Counted from the stretch's first letter, positions 9,466-19,947 are shown. The stretch is 64,000 bases of DNA from Sphingobacteriia bacterium (GCA_017304685.1 JAFKLR010000003.1:124001-188000); one strand, 5' to 3'. A program made the numbers and translations. The notes: generated by a model not told the origin, from the letters alone.

Positions 9466-9771
9466 ATGAGATATAATAATAATATAGTTTGGGATATGGA
9501 TAGCACTAACCTTAATTTTTCTTCTGATAGTAAGGGGTCAAAAGGCTTTGATCCATCAGAAGATCTAGCCTCTACCTCAAACAAAGAATTTAATTCTATT
9601 GATGAAACACATAGAAATATAATTTCTAAAGAGGGTTTCAGTTCTGTAAAGGGTGAACTTCTTAAAACTTCTCCTGAAGAAGAAATAACAGAAAATAGTT
9701 ATCATTACGAGGGTGATTATGAAATACCTGTTAGCGATTTCTCACATTTAATAAACGATTATTTGATTTAA
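9466..9771 (+). CDS. Small acidic hypothetical protein
   Basis: 101 residues, not recognised. It is rich in Ser, Asp, Glu and Asn, has no hydrophobic stretch, and looks largely disordered. The ATG is preceded by AAGGGAT a few bases upstream, a plausible ribosome-binding site, and the stop is followed at once by a terminator-like hairpin, which supports expression as a single gene. A lineage-specific secreted protein is possible but unproven. Confidence 0.55.
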   Translation: MRYNNNIVWDMDSTNLNFSSDSKGSKGFDPSEDLASTSNKEFNSIDETHRNIISKEGFSSVKGELLKTSPEEEITENSYHYEGDYEIPVSDFSHLINDYLI

Positions 9772-9778
9772 AATATTT

Positions 9779-9804
9779 GGTTGGGAGCTTTTTCCAACCT
9801 TTCT
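9779..9804 (+). terminator. Rho-independent-like terminator after the 101-aa gene
   Basis: The stem GGTTGG (9779-9784) pairs with CCAACC (9794-9799), can extend by two weaker pairs, and is followed by a T-rich run. It begins 8 bases past the stop codon. Confidence 0.6.
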
Positions 9805-9869
9805 CAATTACAATATGTTTATAAAGATTAACAAAACTTAAAATAACAATTTTTTAGAGAATTAATTGA

Positions 9870-10934
9870 ATGAAAAAAGTTATAAAATATATTACCTTTA
9901 TTTTTTTAGTGAGTATGAATTTATCTTTAAACTCATATGCTCAAACTTCTGATCAAAATATTTTAGTTTTTCCTAATGAAAATATTCAATCAATTATAAA
10001 TTTAATCGATTCAGCTAAAAAGTCAGTTGATATTACCGTATATAAGATAAACGATAAACGTATTGTTAAAGCGCTTAAATCAGCTAAACAACGTGGAGTT
10101 GGAATAAGGGTCATATTGCAAAAACCAGGGCTATATGCAGAACCTTTTGCTATAACAAAAAATTATGATGTTGAAAAATCATTAAAAGAATTTAATGTGC
10201 CAGTAAGTTATTTAGAAGATCATAAATACATACTTACTCACTACAAATTTATAATTATTGATAAAAACCTTGCTTTAATAAACACCTTTAATTTTGACGA
10301 AAACCATTTTCATAAAACTCGTGATTTTTCCGTAAAAATTAATGACAAAGAAAAAGTGCTAGCTTTACAAGAAATATTTGAAAATGATTTTTTTGGTAAA
10401 ACTTTTCTTAATGATGGAAAATCAAAATATTTGTATGAAAAATTTAACCTCATTTTAGGGCCTAAATTTCAAAGACAATATATAACAGATCTTATAAAAT
10501 CAGCTAAGAAATCAATTTACATTTATCAACAAGATTTTACTGACCCTGTAATTGCAAAAGTTATAAGAGAAATGGCAAAAAATGGTGTAAAAGTTAATGT
10601 GATTATGTCGCCTGTTCCATTTGGAGGAACTGATTTTAATAGAATTAATCAAATTCAAATTAAAGAAGCTGGAGGGGAATTTAGGTTTTCACCAAAAAAC
10701 AAATTATATATCCATACAAAAATTATAATTATTGATCCTGAAAGTAATGATGGAAAAGTTTATTTAGGCTCATGTAATTTTTGGACTCAAGCCTTAGAAG
10801 TGCAAAGAGAATTAGGAATAATAGTTAAAGATTCAACGCAAATACGAAAAATATTTAACGTATTTAAAAAAGATTGGACTAGTTCTACTACTTATGAAGA
10901 AGCACTTAAAATAGAGAATTCAGGAATAAATTAA
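9870..10934 (+). CDS. Secreted phospholipase D-like protein with two HKD motifs
   Basis: 354 residues with an N-terminal signal peptide (MKKVIKYITFIFLVSMNLS, probable cleavage after NSYAQ), so exported. It has two PLD-like domains, each with a full HxKx4D motif: HYKFIIID (about 123) and HTKIIIID (about 281), each followed by a G/N-x-x-N-F segment. The superfamily includes phospholipases, cardiolipin synthases and Nuc-type nucleases; both motifs intact suggests an active enzyme, probably acting on a phosphodiester in the periplasm or outside the cell. Rickettsial PLD has been linked to phagosome escape, but the orthology of this protein is not shown. It converges with the flavoprotein gene, overlapping it by 4 bases. 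Confidence 0.88.
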   Translation: MKKVIKYITFIFLVSMNLSLNSYAQTSDQNILVFPNENIQSIINLIDSAKKSVDITVYKINDKRIVKALKSAKQRGVGIRVILQKPGLYAEPFAITKNYDVEKSLKEFNVPVSYLEDHKYILTHYKFIIIDKNLALINTFNFDENHFHKTRDFSVKINDKEKVLALQEIFENDFFGKTFLNDGKSKYLYEKFNLILGPKFQRQYITDLIKSAKKSIYIYQQDFTDPVIAKVIREMAKNGVKVNVIMSPVPFGGTDFNRINQIQIKEAGGEFRFSPKNKLYIHTKIIIIDPESNDGKVYLGSCNFWTQALEVQRELGIIVKDSTQIRKIFNVFKKDWTSSTTYEEALKIENSGIN

Positions 10935-12100
10935 GCGTATGTGCCTGCTATAAACCCAGATGACCATGCCCATTGGAAGTTATATCCTCCAAGCCATCCT
11001 GTAACATCAATTACTTCACCTATAAAATATAAATTTGGGACTTTAATTGATTCAAGTGTTTTAGAAGAAAGCTCTTTTGTATCGATTCCACCAGTTGTTA
11101 CTTCTGCTTTTATATAGCCTTCGGTACCTTCAATATTCATTGTAAATTTATGCAAATCTTCTGCAATTTTATCTAAATCCTTGATTTTATAATCTATAAT
11201 TTTCTTAGGCTCATAAGAAAACCAATTGTCTACAAACCTTTTGGGCAAATATTCTTTAAGAAAATTTGTTATTAAAATTTTACTATTTTTCTCTTTTAAA
11301 AATAACTCTTTCAAATTCAAATGGGGAAGTAAATTTATTACAATTTTATTAGGTAAACTTTCTAAATAAGAAGAGATTTGTAGAATAGCAGGCCCGCTAA
11401 GCCCTCTATGTGTGAATAAAATATTTTCTTTAAAAGAAGTTTTTTTGTAATTTACAATTGATGGTATAGAAACTCCGCTTAATTCTTTAAAGGTTTTTAA
11501 ATCGTCTTCATTAAATGTAAGAGGGACAAGAGCAGGTTTAGGTGGTATGATTTTTAAACCGAATTGATTTGCTATACGATATCCAAAATCAGTTGCCCCA
11601 AGCTTTGGTATTGAAAGCCCACCTGTTGCTATAATTAATGATTTGGAAGTGAAATCACCTAAACTTGTTCTCAAAGAAAAGTTTTCAGGTTTAGTAACTG
11701 AATTAATTGCACAGTTTAATTTGATTTCTACGTTCCCTTTTTTGCATTCTTCAACAAGCATATTAATTATTTGCATAGATGAACTATCGCAAAATAATTG
11801 CCCTAAAGTTTTTTCATGATAGGAGATCTTATAACTTTCAACTAGTTTTATAAAATCATGTTGAGTATATCTGGTAAGGGGGGAAATTACAAAATGTAAG
11901 TTATTTGATAAATAATTTTTAGGGCTTGCATGTAGATTAGTAAAATTGCATCTTCCACCGCCGGAGATTCTTATCTTTTCACCAATTTTATTTGTATGCT
12001 CTAGTAAAAGAACTTTTTTACCACGCTTTCCAGCTTGGCTTGCTGCCATAAGCCCTGCAGCTCCTGCGCCAATTACTAATACGTCGTAATTATTTTCCAC
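10931..12100 (-). CDS. NAD(P)/FAD-dependent oxidoreductase, BaiN/HI0933 family
   Basis: 389 residues, full length for the family. The FAD-binding Rossmann fold opens with VIGAGAAGLMAASQAGKRGKKVLLLEH (about 5-31), followed by the diagnostic GGGRCNFTN and a second GG(L)S..KLG.T motif, and the C-terminal YFIGEVIDVTGWLGGYNFQWAWSSG that closes over the flavin. Family members are putative flavin reductases whose physiological substrates are mostly unknown. It is a single gene convergent with the PLD gene. Confidence 0.93.
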   Translation of the reverse strand: MENNYDVLVIGAGAAGLMAASQAGKRGKKVLLLEHTNKIGEKIRISGGGRCNFTNLHASPKNYLSNNLHFVISPLTRYTQHDFIKLVESYKISYHEKTLGQLFCDSSSMQIINMLVEECKKGNVEIKLNCAINSVTKPENFSLRTSLGDFTSKSLIIATGGLSIPKLGATDFGYRIANQFGLKIIPPKPALVPLTFNEDDLKTFKELSGVSIPSIVNYKKTSFKENILFTHRGLSGPAILQISSYLESLPNKIVINLLPHLNLKELFLKEKNSKILITNFLKEYLPKRFVDNWFSYEPKKIIDYKIKDLDKIAEDLHKFTMNIEGTEGYIKAEVTTGGIDTKELSSKTLESIKVPNLYFIGEVIDVTGWLGGYNFQWAWSSGFIAGTYA

Positions 12101-12206
12101 TATTGAACCAAAATAATATTAATTCCACGAAACCTAACAATATAATCTTTCTGAGTCAAAAGTTTTATTAATTAGAATTACTAGAGCAACAAATAAAAGT
12201 TAAATA

Positions 12207-13259
12207 TCAGTGTTTTATCAGTTTTTTCATTTTCTCTGTAGCTTTCACCAGTTCTTTTGCCACACCAATTTCACTAGCGCTATGTCCTGAGGCGTCAGCA
12301 AAATGAATTTCTGAATCTGGCCACATTTTATGTAATTCATAAGCAACTTGAGGTCTGCATATAATATCATAACGACCATGAACTATAATAGCTGGAAGAT
12401 GAGTTATTTTAGGTAAATCATCAATTAATTGATTGTGTCTAAAAAAGAAATTATTCATATAATAATGAGTAAAGGTGCGTGCAAGTGAAAGCGTTTCCTT
12501 ATCATGTTTATTTGTTTCTTTTTCAATTTTTTTATGATCGGAAACAAGTACAGCAGCGATGCTATCATATTTTACAAATTTACGAGCAGCAGGTAAATGA
12601 ATTTCAGGATTTGAATCTACTAAACGTTTATAATATGCAGCGGCTAAATCATTTCTTTCATTTTCTGGTATAAAAGTTTCTAACTCCTCCCAAACTTCAG
12701 GGAAAATGTCTTTCATTCCGTACCATAATTGATCGCCTTCTTTTTTTCTTCCGAGGAAAATACCCCGAAGAATAAAACCTAATACTTTGTCAGGGTGAGT
12801 TTCGCCATATGCAATCGCAAGTGCACTTCCCCAAGACCCACCGAATACAACCCATTTATCTATTTTCAAATGTTGGCGTAAGGATTCAATATCGCTTATT
12901 AGGTTTTGGGAATTATTATCAGTCATATCTGCATGAGGTTTAGATTTTCCACTGCCACGTTGATCGAAAAGAACTATGCGATAAAATTTGGGATCAAAAT
13001 ATCTCATTGCGTATTCTGTGCACTGAGATCCGGGGCCGCCATGTAAGAAAACTACCGGCGTGCCTTTTGGATTTCCATATTCTGCATACCAGAGATTATG
13101 TAAATCAGAAACTTTAAGATAGTCTTCATAATTTGCTTTAATTTTAGGAAATAAGACTTTATCCAATGTTTGCTTAGAATTATAGAAAAATATAAAGGCA
13201 ATCAAACCTATTATAATAATAAGTAATATATAATTTAAGGCGCAGTAAGAAATTTTCAT
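12207..13259 (-). CDS. pip: Proline iminopeptidase, membrane-anchored form
   Basis: 350 residues. An alpha/beta hydrolase that removes N-terminal proline from peptides. It has the oxyanion HGGPGS motif, the DQRGSGKS signature and the nucleophile elbow GGSWGS (about 140-145), with a late Asp (HGRYDIICRP) and His (ASGHSASE). The usual Pip is near 315 residues; here about 30 extra N-terminal residues form one hydrophobic helix (YILLIIIIGLIAFIFFY), which would anchor the enzyme with its catalytic domain in the periplasm. That location is inferred from the sequence. Confidence 0.9.
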   Translation of the reverse strand: MKISYCALNYILLIIIIGLIAFIFFYNSKQTLDKVLFPKIKANYEDYLKVSDLHNLWYAEYGNPKGTPVVFLHGGPGSQCTEYAMRYFDPKFYRIVLFDQRGSGKSKPHADMTDNNSQNLISDIESLRQHLKIDKWVVFGGSWGSALAIAYGETHPDKVLGFILRGIFLGRKKEGDQLWYGMKDIFPEVWEELETFIPENERNDLAAAYYKRLVDSNPEIHLPAARKFVKYDSIAAVLVSDHKKIEKETNKHDKETLSLARTFTHYYMNNFFFRHNQLIDDLPKITHLPAIIVHGRYDIICRPQVAYELHKMWPDSEIHFADASGHSASEIGVAKELVKATEKMKKLIKH

Positions 13260-13378
13260 ATCATCCTCTTAAAAGGAATTGTAATAAATAAGGTTTTAAT
13301 TGTAGCAACTTACTTAAACTTTTCAAGTTGACAGAATAATTAATAAAATCTAAGTTCGTTTTTTTAATAAGGTGGTTA

Positions 13379-14425
13379 ATGTTACATAAAGCAAATAATA
13401 ACTTTGATTTTACAAGGCTAATTGCAGCTTTTGGTGTAATAATTGCTCATTCTTATGCGCTTTATGGTAATGAGCATCCATTTTATTTTAAAAGACTAGG
13501 AGAATACTCTGTTAGAACATTCTTTGTCATTAGTGGTTACCTAATTATAGCTAGTATTTTAAGAAGTAAAAATATCCAAGAATATGCTAAAAAAAGATTT
13601 TTAAGAATTTATCCTGCATTATTTGTTTTAATAATATTTTCAATATTTATTTTAGGTCCAATTTTTACTGTTTTGCCCTTAAAAGAATATTTTTCTAATG
13701 GTTTAACGTGGAAATATTTACGAAATTTAGTTTTTACTATTAACTATAGTTTACCGGGAGTATTTGAAAAATTACCTCTTGCCGAAACAGTTAATGGTTC
13801 ATTATGGTCATTAGTGTATGAAGTAAAATTTTATTTTATACTAGCATTTATTCATATATGTAAATGGACTAATAAAAAGAGTTTTTTATATATATTTATT
13901 ACAACTCTATGCATATTTACATGCCTTTCTCTAAGTATTGATATAATAGTTTCTAATAACCTTATTACTATTAAAGCAATTGGAAAAATATCAAGATTTA
14001 TGCAAGGTACAATAGCATTTTTTATAGGATGTCTAATTTATCTTTATAGAGATAAAATTAAGTTTAATTATAAAAATGCAATATATGCAGTTTTAGCGTT
14101 CATAATATCCGTATTGTTTGATTTGTCGATTATTAGCTTTATTCTTGAATTTACTTCATTTAGTTATCTAGTAATATATTTTGCTCGATTAAATATACCA
14201 TTTATCTCTAATTTTTCACGATTCGGTGATTACTCTTACGGCGTTTATTTATACGGATTTCCTATACAGCAAGCACTAGTAGCCCTTAACTTAAAATATA
14301 ATTTAAAGATAGGTTTTTATCATTATATATTTTTATGCATAATTGCATCATTAGCATGTGCGTTTTTTTCTTGGCATTTAGTTGAAAAGAAATTTTTAGT
14401 TAGAAAAATTAATTTGTTTCAGTAA
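13379..14425 (+). CDS. Acyltransferase family 3 (OafA/YrhL-like) membrane protein
   Basis: 348 residues with about ten membrane helices. These inner-membrane enzymes transfer acyl groups, often O-acetyl, to surface polysaccharides or lipids. It begins with NFDFTRLIAAFGVIIAHSYAL, carrying the conserved R and H of the family, then the YSVRTFFVISGYLI block and the NGSLWSLVYEVKFYF block. The last 30 bases overlap the convergent MFS gene. The substrate is unknown; modification of an envelope glycan is the usual role. Confidence 0.9.
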   Translation: MLHKANNNFDFTRLIAAFGVIIAHSYALYGNEHPFYFKRLGEYSVRTFFVISGYLIIASILRSKNIQEYAKKRFLRIYPALFVLIIFSIFILGPIFTVLPLKEYFSNGLTWKYLRNLVFTINYSLPGVFEKLPLAETVNGSLWSLVYEVKFYFILAFIHICKWTNKKSFLYIFITTLCIFTCLSLSIDIIVSNNLITIKAIGKISRFMQGTIAFFIGCLIYLYRDKIKFNYKNAIYAVLAFIISVLFDLSIISFILEFTSFSYLVIYFARLNIPFISNFSRFGDYSYGVYLYGFPIQQALVALNLKYNLKIGFYHYIFLCIIASLACAFFSWHLVEKKFLVRKINLFQ

Positions 14426-15574
14426 AATTTTAGTAAATATAATGCATAGAGTTATAATTATTAAAATTACTATTGCTACCATAATTGGCTCTCCACTAAA
14501 TAAATAACCTAATAACCCTATAAAGGAAGCGTTTAATAAAGCCCTTAAGCTCATATTGGCTGAAGAAGCTATTCCTTTAATGTCAGGAAAAATTTCAAGT
14601 GAAATTGTAAAAATAACCGGATAGCATAAAGCAAATCCAATACAAAATATAATCATTGATAAAGTTATTAAATAAGGTGAATGAGGAATAATTATACTTA
14701 TCGCAATGAATAAAATGGATGCAAATGTATAAAAAATTGTACCCAAAATTATTGAATTATTATTGCCAATTTTTTGAATAACTTTATTTGAAAAAGCATT
14801 TCCAATTGATAGAGAGGCCACAATTATAGCTTGATGAAAAGCATATGTTAAAATGGGTAAATTGAAGGTTTCCATATATAGAAATGAGGCCGAAGAAACA
14901 AATACTAAATAAGCCGAATATAGTAAGCTTGGGATGAAAGATGAACTTATAAAATACGTATTGAATAACAACTTTTTATAATCTTTATAAATTTGTTTGA
15001 AGTTAAATTCTCTAAAGTCAGAATTAGTTTCTGGAAGCATTATAAATAACAAGATCCATGAAAATAAAGTAATTATAGCAACTATTCCATAATTTCCACG
15101 CCAGCCCAATACTTCGGTAATCAAACTACCAATGATTGGGGCAACAGTCATTAGAATTGTAAATATTGAATTCATAATACCAATTAGTTTTATAGATCGT
15201 TCGCCTTTATAAACATCAGCGATCATTGCGAATGTAATTACGGCTGAAGTAGCAGCACCTAGACCTTGAATAAAGCGAGAAATTAATAGTAGAATTATTG
15301 AGTTTGATATTACACAACCAATAGCTCCAACAAGCATTATTCCATTACCTATAATCATTACTTTTCTTCTTCCAAAAACTTCTGATAATGGTCCATAAAT
15401 AATTGAAGCTAAGCAAAAACCTAAAAAGTTGAATGCGATTGTAAGCTGAATTATTCCATCTGATACTTTAAAATAGTCCGATATATCGGGGAAGCTTGGT
15501 ACAGAGATATCAATTTCAATACAACCGGCAATTAGTGAAATAATAAATAAAAAAGGTAAAAATTTAGTATTCAT
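14396..15574 (-). CDS. Bcr/CflA-family MFS drug-resistance transporter
   Basis: 392 residues, 12 predicted helices. These proton-driven exporters remove drugs or small metabolites. It has the start DISVPSFPDISDYF and the loop 2-3 motif YGPLSEVFGRRKVMIIG (MFS motif A), then LLISRFIQGLGAA and an antiporter-like motif C region. This pattern is characteristic of the Bcr/CflA group. The natural substrate cannot be inferred. Confidence 0.93.
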   Translation of the reverse strand: MNTKFLPFLFIISLIAGCIEIDISVPSFPDISDYFKVSDGIIQLTIAFNFLGFCLASIIYGPLSEVFGRRKVMIIGNGIMLVGAIGCVISNSIILLLISRFIQGLGAATSAVITFAMIADVYKGERSIKLIGIMNSIFTILMTVAPIIGSLITEVLGWRGNYGIVAIITLFSWILLFIMLPETNSDFREFNFKQIYKDYKKLLFNTYFISSSFIPSLLYSAYLVFVSSASFLYMETFNLPILTYAFHQAIIVASLSIGNAFSNKVIQKIGNNNSIILGTIFYTFASILFIAISIIIPHSPYLITLSMIIFCIGFALCYPVIFTISLEIFPDIKGIASSANMSLRALLNASFIGLLGYLFSGEPIMVAIVILIIITLCIIFTKILLKQINFSN

Positions 15575-15692
15575 ATTAAATCCCTGAAATAATAAGATAA
15601 AATAATTTTAAAATAAAAGTTTTATTAAGCTTGAGTGTTTGAGAAAAAAGATAGGAGGTTTAAGAGAAGTTATTAGCCTGTTTTATAATGGC

Positions 15693-15797
15693 TTATTCTT
15701 TAGTAACCGTAGTTTCTTTGGTAGGCAAATATAATGGGCCTTTAACACCGCATGAAGTGAATGAAAATAATAAAAAGATTAAAAGATATTTGCTCAT
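15693..15797 (-). CDS. lptM: LptM (YifL-like) small LPS-assembly lipoprotein
   Basis: A short gene of 34 codons translating to MSKYLLIFLLFSFTSCG followed by VKGPLYLPTKETTVTKE. It has a lipoprotein signal with lipobox FTSC and then the diagnostic CGVKGPLYLP stretch, which matches the CGLKGPLYxP core of LptM/YifL. LptM is an outer-membrane lipoprotein that helps LptD form its correct disulfides in the LptD-LptE translocon. lptE is present elsewhere in the window. It sits in an otherwise empty stretch between the MFS gene and the 82-aa hypothetical. Confidence 0.85.
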   Translation of the reverse strand: MSKYLLIFLLFSFTSCGVKGPLYLPTKETTVTKE

Positions 15798-15838
15798 AAC
15801 ATTTATAAATATAACTTTTGTAAATTTAAATCAATTAT

Positions 15839-16087
15839 TTATTTAATATTAAATTCATTTTTAAGTTTCATAGCTATCTCTTCAGGTGGGTTTTTCCCCC
15901 AACCAGAATATAAGACTTGTCCAAAATCGGTAAGTTCAATTTCATTTGATTGAGCTTCTTTTATAAATATGGGAAGTTTAAGCTTATCAACTAATATATA
16001 ATACCATGCTTCTTTATTAGCATCTATTCCTCGAACTAAATAAATATATTTTTCAAAAGAACACTGAATTAGTTCAATAAAAGACAT
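15839..16087 (-). CDS. Hypothetical protein (82 aa)
   Basis: 82 residues, not recognised. A compact, probably globular protein with mixed strands and helices (YYILVDKLKLPIFIKEA, GWGKNPPEEIAMKLKNEF) and no signal peptide or membrane span. Its start codon abuts the stop of the 190-aa gene with no gap, so the two are almost certainly co-translated and probably work together. Confidence 0.65.
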   Translation of the reverse strand: MSFIELIQCSFEKYIYLVRGIDANKEAWYYILVDKLKLPIFIKEAQSNEIELTDFGQVLYSGWGKNPPEEIAMKLKNEFNIK

Positions 16088-16660
16088 TTACTTCTTTCTT
16101 TCAACTTCAAGTTTAAAAGGTTCAATTTTAGGTTTTTCTACTTTAGTACTAGGTTTGTCTAAAGAAGTTAAATGCTTATCTAAAATTCCAGAAATTTCTT
16201 GAATGTCGAGGAATTCGACTGTTAATTGAGTAGGGTAATTAAGTTGAGGATTTATATTATTGTTTTGTAATGGCTGAGGTATTTGAATATTTAACAATAT
16301 TTTAGCCTGTTTAATTTCTTCCTTTGTAGCTTCTCTTATAAATAATCCACCACATTCTTTTAAATTATCTTTATTAATTTGGCGAAATATAGGTTTTGAA
16401 GATTTTACAGCCAACATACCAGCTATAAAAGCAGGGGTAATTATATTTTTTATAATGGGGCATAGGCAATATATAACGCCTGTAACCACTGGAATTTCCT
16501 TAATAATTGCTATACTTAACTTATTACTATCTATTTTAATTGAAATATCTTCACCAAATAATAAGGAAGGTAATTTTTGATTATTATAATTTACTGAGGT
16601 GTATACTATTACTTTACCAGAAAATTGTTTGATATGCTCTTCCTTTGATATTTTCTTCAT
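16088..16660 (-). CDS. Hypothetical protein (190 aa), operon partner of the 82-aa protein
   Basis: 190 residues, not recognised. A mildly hydrophobic stretch (about 55-90, VVTGVIYCLCPIIKNIITPAFIAGMLAV) may be a buried core or one membrane hairpin. The C-terminus is Lys/Pro/Glu-rich and probably flexible. It runs directly into the 82-aa gene. It is divergent from the DUF3576 lipoprotein gene. Confidence 0.6.
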   Translation of the reverse strand: MKKISKEEHIKQFSGKVIVYTSVNYNNQKLPSLLFGEDISIKIDSNKLSIAIIKEIPVVTGVIYCLCPIIKNIITPAFIAGMLAVKSSKPIFRQINKDNLKECGGLFIREATKEEIKQAKILLNIQIPQPLQNNNINPQLNYPTQLTVEFLDIQEISGILDKHLTSLDKPSTKVEKPKIEPFKLEVERKK

Positions 16661-16790
16661 AATATTTACCTTTCAATTAAAAGTTAACTTTTCTTATATA
16701 ACTCTTAAACAGAGACGTCAAGTTCACATATTATTTGCATTTTTAAACGAGTGTAATATAGTGCTTATTACAGAATTATGGAGATAACAT

Positions 16791-17285
16791 ATGAAGAAAT
16801 ATATTTTAATTGCATGTCTTGCGCTTGTAATGAGCTCGTGTGAAAGCGGAAATGTAAAGCATAGCTATCCTAAAACGGCTCAGGAAAAAAGAGAAGAGGA
16901 AATGGGAAGAATTCTAGGAGATGAAGGAGTTGTTCTTGCTGGTAAAAAAAGAAAAGTCGAATCGGTTGGTATTACTGTAAATAGTTATTTATGGAGAGCG
17001 GCTTTAGAAGCTGCAAGTGAACTTCCAATTCAAATAGTTGATCCTTTTTCAGGCGTTATAACAACTGATTGGTACCAAGTTACTTTAAATGATAATGAAC
17101 GTTTTAAATTAAGCATTGTTATTACAAGCGATGTTTTAAGAGCTGATGCAGTAAAAGTAAATGTATTTAAGCAATATATATTAAAAGGGCAGTGGACTGA
17201 TGCTCCGAGTAATAAAGCTATGGTAAGAGAAATTGAAGACCGTATTTTAACAAGAGCAAGGCAGTTAAAAATTACTAGTGAATAA
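16791..17285 (+). CDS. DUF3576 lipoprotein
   Basis: 164 residues. The signal peptide ends in lipobox VMSSC (about 14-18), so the protein is a lipoprotein. The body matches the DUF3576 family of alphaproteobacteria, with SVGITVNSYLWRAALEAASELPIQIVDPFSGVITTDWY as its core. The molecular role is unknown. The start is preceded by TATGGAGAT, a good ribosome-binding site. A hairpin terminator follows, and leuS lies downstream on the same strand. Confidence 0.9.
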   Translation: MKKYILIACLALVMSSCESGNVKHSYPKTAQEKREEEMGRILGDEGVVLAGKKRKVESVGITVNSYLWRAALEAASELPIQIVDPFSGVITTDWYQVTLNDNERFKLSIVITSDVLRADAVKVNVFKQYILKGQWTDAPSNKAMVREIEDRILTRARQLKITSE

Positions 17286-17305
17286 ATCCTAGAAATTTTA
17301 ATAAT

Positions 17306-17350
17306 TAGATGAGAAAGTATTTAGTTTTTACTATTTAACTTTCTCATCTA
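17306..17350 (+). terminator. Hairpin terminator between DUF3576 gene and leuS
   Basis: TAGATGAGAAAG (17306-17317) pairs perfectly with CTTTCTCATCTA (17339-17350). The loop is T-rich and there is only a weak T tract after the stem, so efficiency is uncertain. Confidence 0.5.
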
Positions 17351-17433
17351 TTATATGAGTGATTTGAAAATTTGTAAGTATTACTGCTTATTATCATAAT
17401 AATTTAATAATTTTTATTACCTGAAGGTAGTTT

Positions 17434-19941
17434 ATGCAAGACTATGACCATAAGAATATTGAATCAAAATGGCAGAAAATCTGGGATGAAAAACAGATTT
17501 TTAAAAGTAAAACCGATAAATCTAAAAAGAAATATTATGTTTTAGAAATGTTTCCTTACCCTTCAGGAAAAATTCACATGGGGCATTTGAGAAATTACAC
17601 CTTAGGCGATGTTGTTGCTCGTTATAAAAAAATGGAAGGGTTTAATGTCTTACACCCGATGGGATGGGATGCTTTTGGTTTACCTGCTGAAAATGCTGCT
17701 ATTGAACGTAAAACTCATCCAGCAAAATGGACTTATCAAAATATCGAGAATATGCGTGCAGAATTAAAGAAAATTGGATTTTCGTACGATTGGTCACGTG
17801 AGATTGCTTCTTGTTCTTCAAATTACTATAAACATGAACAAAAAATATTTTTAGATTTTTATAAAAACGGCCTTGCATATAGAAAAGAAGCCGAGGTTAA
17901 CTGGGATCCTGTTGATAATACTGTTCTTGCAAATGAGCAGGTAATTGATGGGCGTGGTTGGAGATCTGGAGCGGTTGTTGAGCGTAAAAAACTTACTCAA
18001 TGGTTTTTAAAAATTACAGATTTTGCTGAAGATTTATTAAATGAATTAAAAAATCTTCCAAACTGGCCTGAACATGTAAGGCTTATGCAAGAAAAATGGA
18101 TTGGTAAGGTAAATAGAATTTCTTTACATTTTCCTATACCTAAATTAAATCGTGAGCTTGAAGTTCATACAAGTCGCCCTGATGCACTTTTCGGTGCAAC
18201 TTTTGTTGCTATTGCGCCAGATCATCCGTTAGCTGAAGAGCTTGCAGCAAATGACCATCAACTAGCTTTATTTATCAAGGAATGTAAGCAAGGTGGGACA
18301 GCAGAAGAGGTGATTGAGAAAGCTGAAAAGAAAGGTTATAAAACTACTTTAGAAGCAATTCACCCATTAGATGAAAATATCAAATTACCAGTTTATGTTG
18401 CTAATTATATTTTATCATCATATGGAGCAGGAGCAATTTATGGATGTCCTGGTGATGATGAAAGAGATAGAGAACTTGCGACTAAATATAATATTCCTAT
18501 AGTTGAAATAATTGATGAAGAAGGAAAGCTAATTAATTCAAGCTTTTTAAATGGTATGTCGCCTGAAGAAGCCATTCCTCATATGACAGATTATTTAGTA
18601 AAAAATAATCTTGGTAAGCAAGTTACTAATTATCGTTTAAGAGATTGGGGTGTGTCACGTCAAAGATATTGGGGTTGCCCAATTCCAGTTATATATTGTG
18701 ATGCGTGCGGCGTGGTTCCAGTACCTGAAAAAGATTTACCTGTTGAGATTCCTGAAGATGTAAGTTTTGAAAAACCAGGTAACCCGCTTGTTCATCATCC
18801 AACATGGTCAAAAGTTAAATGCCCTGAATGTAATAAAGATGCAAGAAGGGAAACGGATACTTTCGATACTTTCTTTGAATCATCTTGGTATTTTGGCAGA
18901 TTTTGTAATCCAGACGTTAATGATCCGATAAGTAAAGAAGATTGCGATTATTGGATGTCTGTTGATCAATATATTGGTGGTGTTGAACATGCAGTACTAC
19001 ATTTACTTTATGCTCGCTTCTTTACGAAAGCAATGAATAAATGTGGATATTGGAATGTAAAAGAGCCATTTTCTGCTCTTCTTACTCAAGGAATGGTATG
19101 TCATGAAACGTATAAAGACCAAGACGGAAAATGGTTGTACCCAGAAGAAGTTATTATTGAAAACGGTAAAGCGCGTCATAAAGATACAGGCCAAGATGTA
19201 ATTATTGGACGTATTGAAAAAATGAGTAAATCAAGGCGTAATACGGTGGACCCTGAACATATTTTAATGAATTTTGGTGCTGATACTGCAAGGCTATTTA
19301 TGCTTTCTGATAGCCCGCCAGAAAAAGATTTAATTTGGAGTGAAAGTGGAATTGATGGGGCATATAGATATTTAAAACGTCTTTACTCTTTTGCTGTTAA
19401 ATTACAAGGCTATAAAAAAGAAAATGAGCTTGATATCAATGATAAAGATGTGAGTAAAATAATTACTTCTTGTCATAAATTAATCCATAATATTACTAAA
19501 GATCTTAAGGAATTTAATTTTAACAGGTCGGTTGCAAGACTTAGAGAATATAGTAATTTATTATTTGAATACGAATTTGATAAAGCTTCTCCTAAAGTTA
19601 AAGATGCAATTTTTGATGGCTTTAGTAACTTTGTTAAACTTCTTTCTCCATTAGTTCCACATATTGCTGAAGAAATTTGGCAAATATTTGGCTTTAATTC
19701 TGTTCTTACAGAAGAATCTTGGCCAATTGCTAAAGAAGAATATTTGGTTGAAGATATTGTAACGCTTGCAGTGCAAGTAAATGGAAAACTTAGAGCAACC
19801 ATTGATATTAAAAAAGATTTACCAAAAGAAGAGATTGAAAAGCAAGCTCTTTCGCAAGAAAATGTTGTAAAACATGTAGAGGGTAAAGAACCAAAGAAAA
19901 TTATTATTGTACCTAATAAAATTGTTAATATTGTAATTTAA
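17434..19941 (+). CDS. leuS: Leucyl-tRNA synthetase
   Basis: 835 residues, normal length. It charges tRNA-Leu with leucine. The class I HIGH motif appears as [14 protein letters not shown] (about 45-58), the editing (CP1) domain lies at about 220-400 with [16 protein letters not shown], and the KMSKS loop is EKMSKSRRN (about 597). A Cys4 zinc module (YCDACG and KCPECN) and the C-terminal tRNA-binding domain are present. No frame problems seen. A strong hairpin follows the stop. Confidence 0.98.
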   Translation: MQDYDHKNIESKWQKIWDEKQIFKSKTDKSKKKYYVLEMFPYPSGKIHMGHLRNYTLGDVVARYKKMEGFNVLHPMGWDAFGLPAENAAIERKTHPAKWTYQNIENMRAELKKIGFSYDWSREIASCSSNYYKHEQKIFLDFYKNGLAYRKEAEVNWDPVDNTVLANEQVIDGRGWRSGAVVERKKLTQWFLKITDFAEDLLNELKNLPNWPEHVRLMQEKWIGKVNRISLHFPIPKLNRELEVHTSRPDALFGATFVAIAPDHPLAEELAANDHQLALFIKECKQGGTAEEVIEKAEKKGYKTTLEAIHPLDENIKLPVYVANYILSSYGAGAIYGCPGDDERDRELATKYNIPIVEIIDEEGKLINSSFLNGMSPEEAIPHMTDYLVKNNLGKQVTNYRLRDWGVSRQRYWGCPIPVIYCDACGVVPVPEKDLPVEIPEDVSFEKPGNPLVHHPTWSKVKCPECNKDARRETDTFDTFFESSWYFGRFCNPDVNDPISKEDCDYWMSVDQYIGGVEHAVLHLLYARFFTKAMNKCGYWNVKEPFSALLTQGMVCHETYKDQDGKWLYPEEVIIENGKARHKDTGQDVIIGRIEKMSKSRRNTVDPEHILMNFGADTARLFMLSDSPPEKDLIWSESGIDGAYRYLKRLYSFAVKLQGYKKENELDINDKDVSKIITSCHKLIHNITKDLKEFNFNRSVARLREYSNLLFEYEFDKASPKVKDAIFDGFSNFVKLLSPLVPHIAEEIWQIFGFNSVLTEESWPIAKEEYLVEDIVTLAVQVNGKLRATIDIKKDLPKEEIEKQALSQENVVKHVEGKEPKKIIIVPNKIVNIVI

Positions 19942-19947
19942 TTATCG

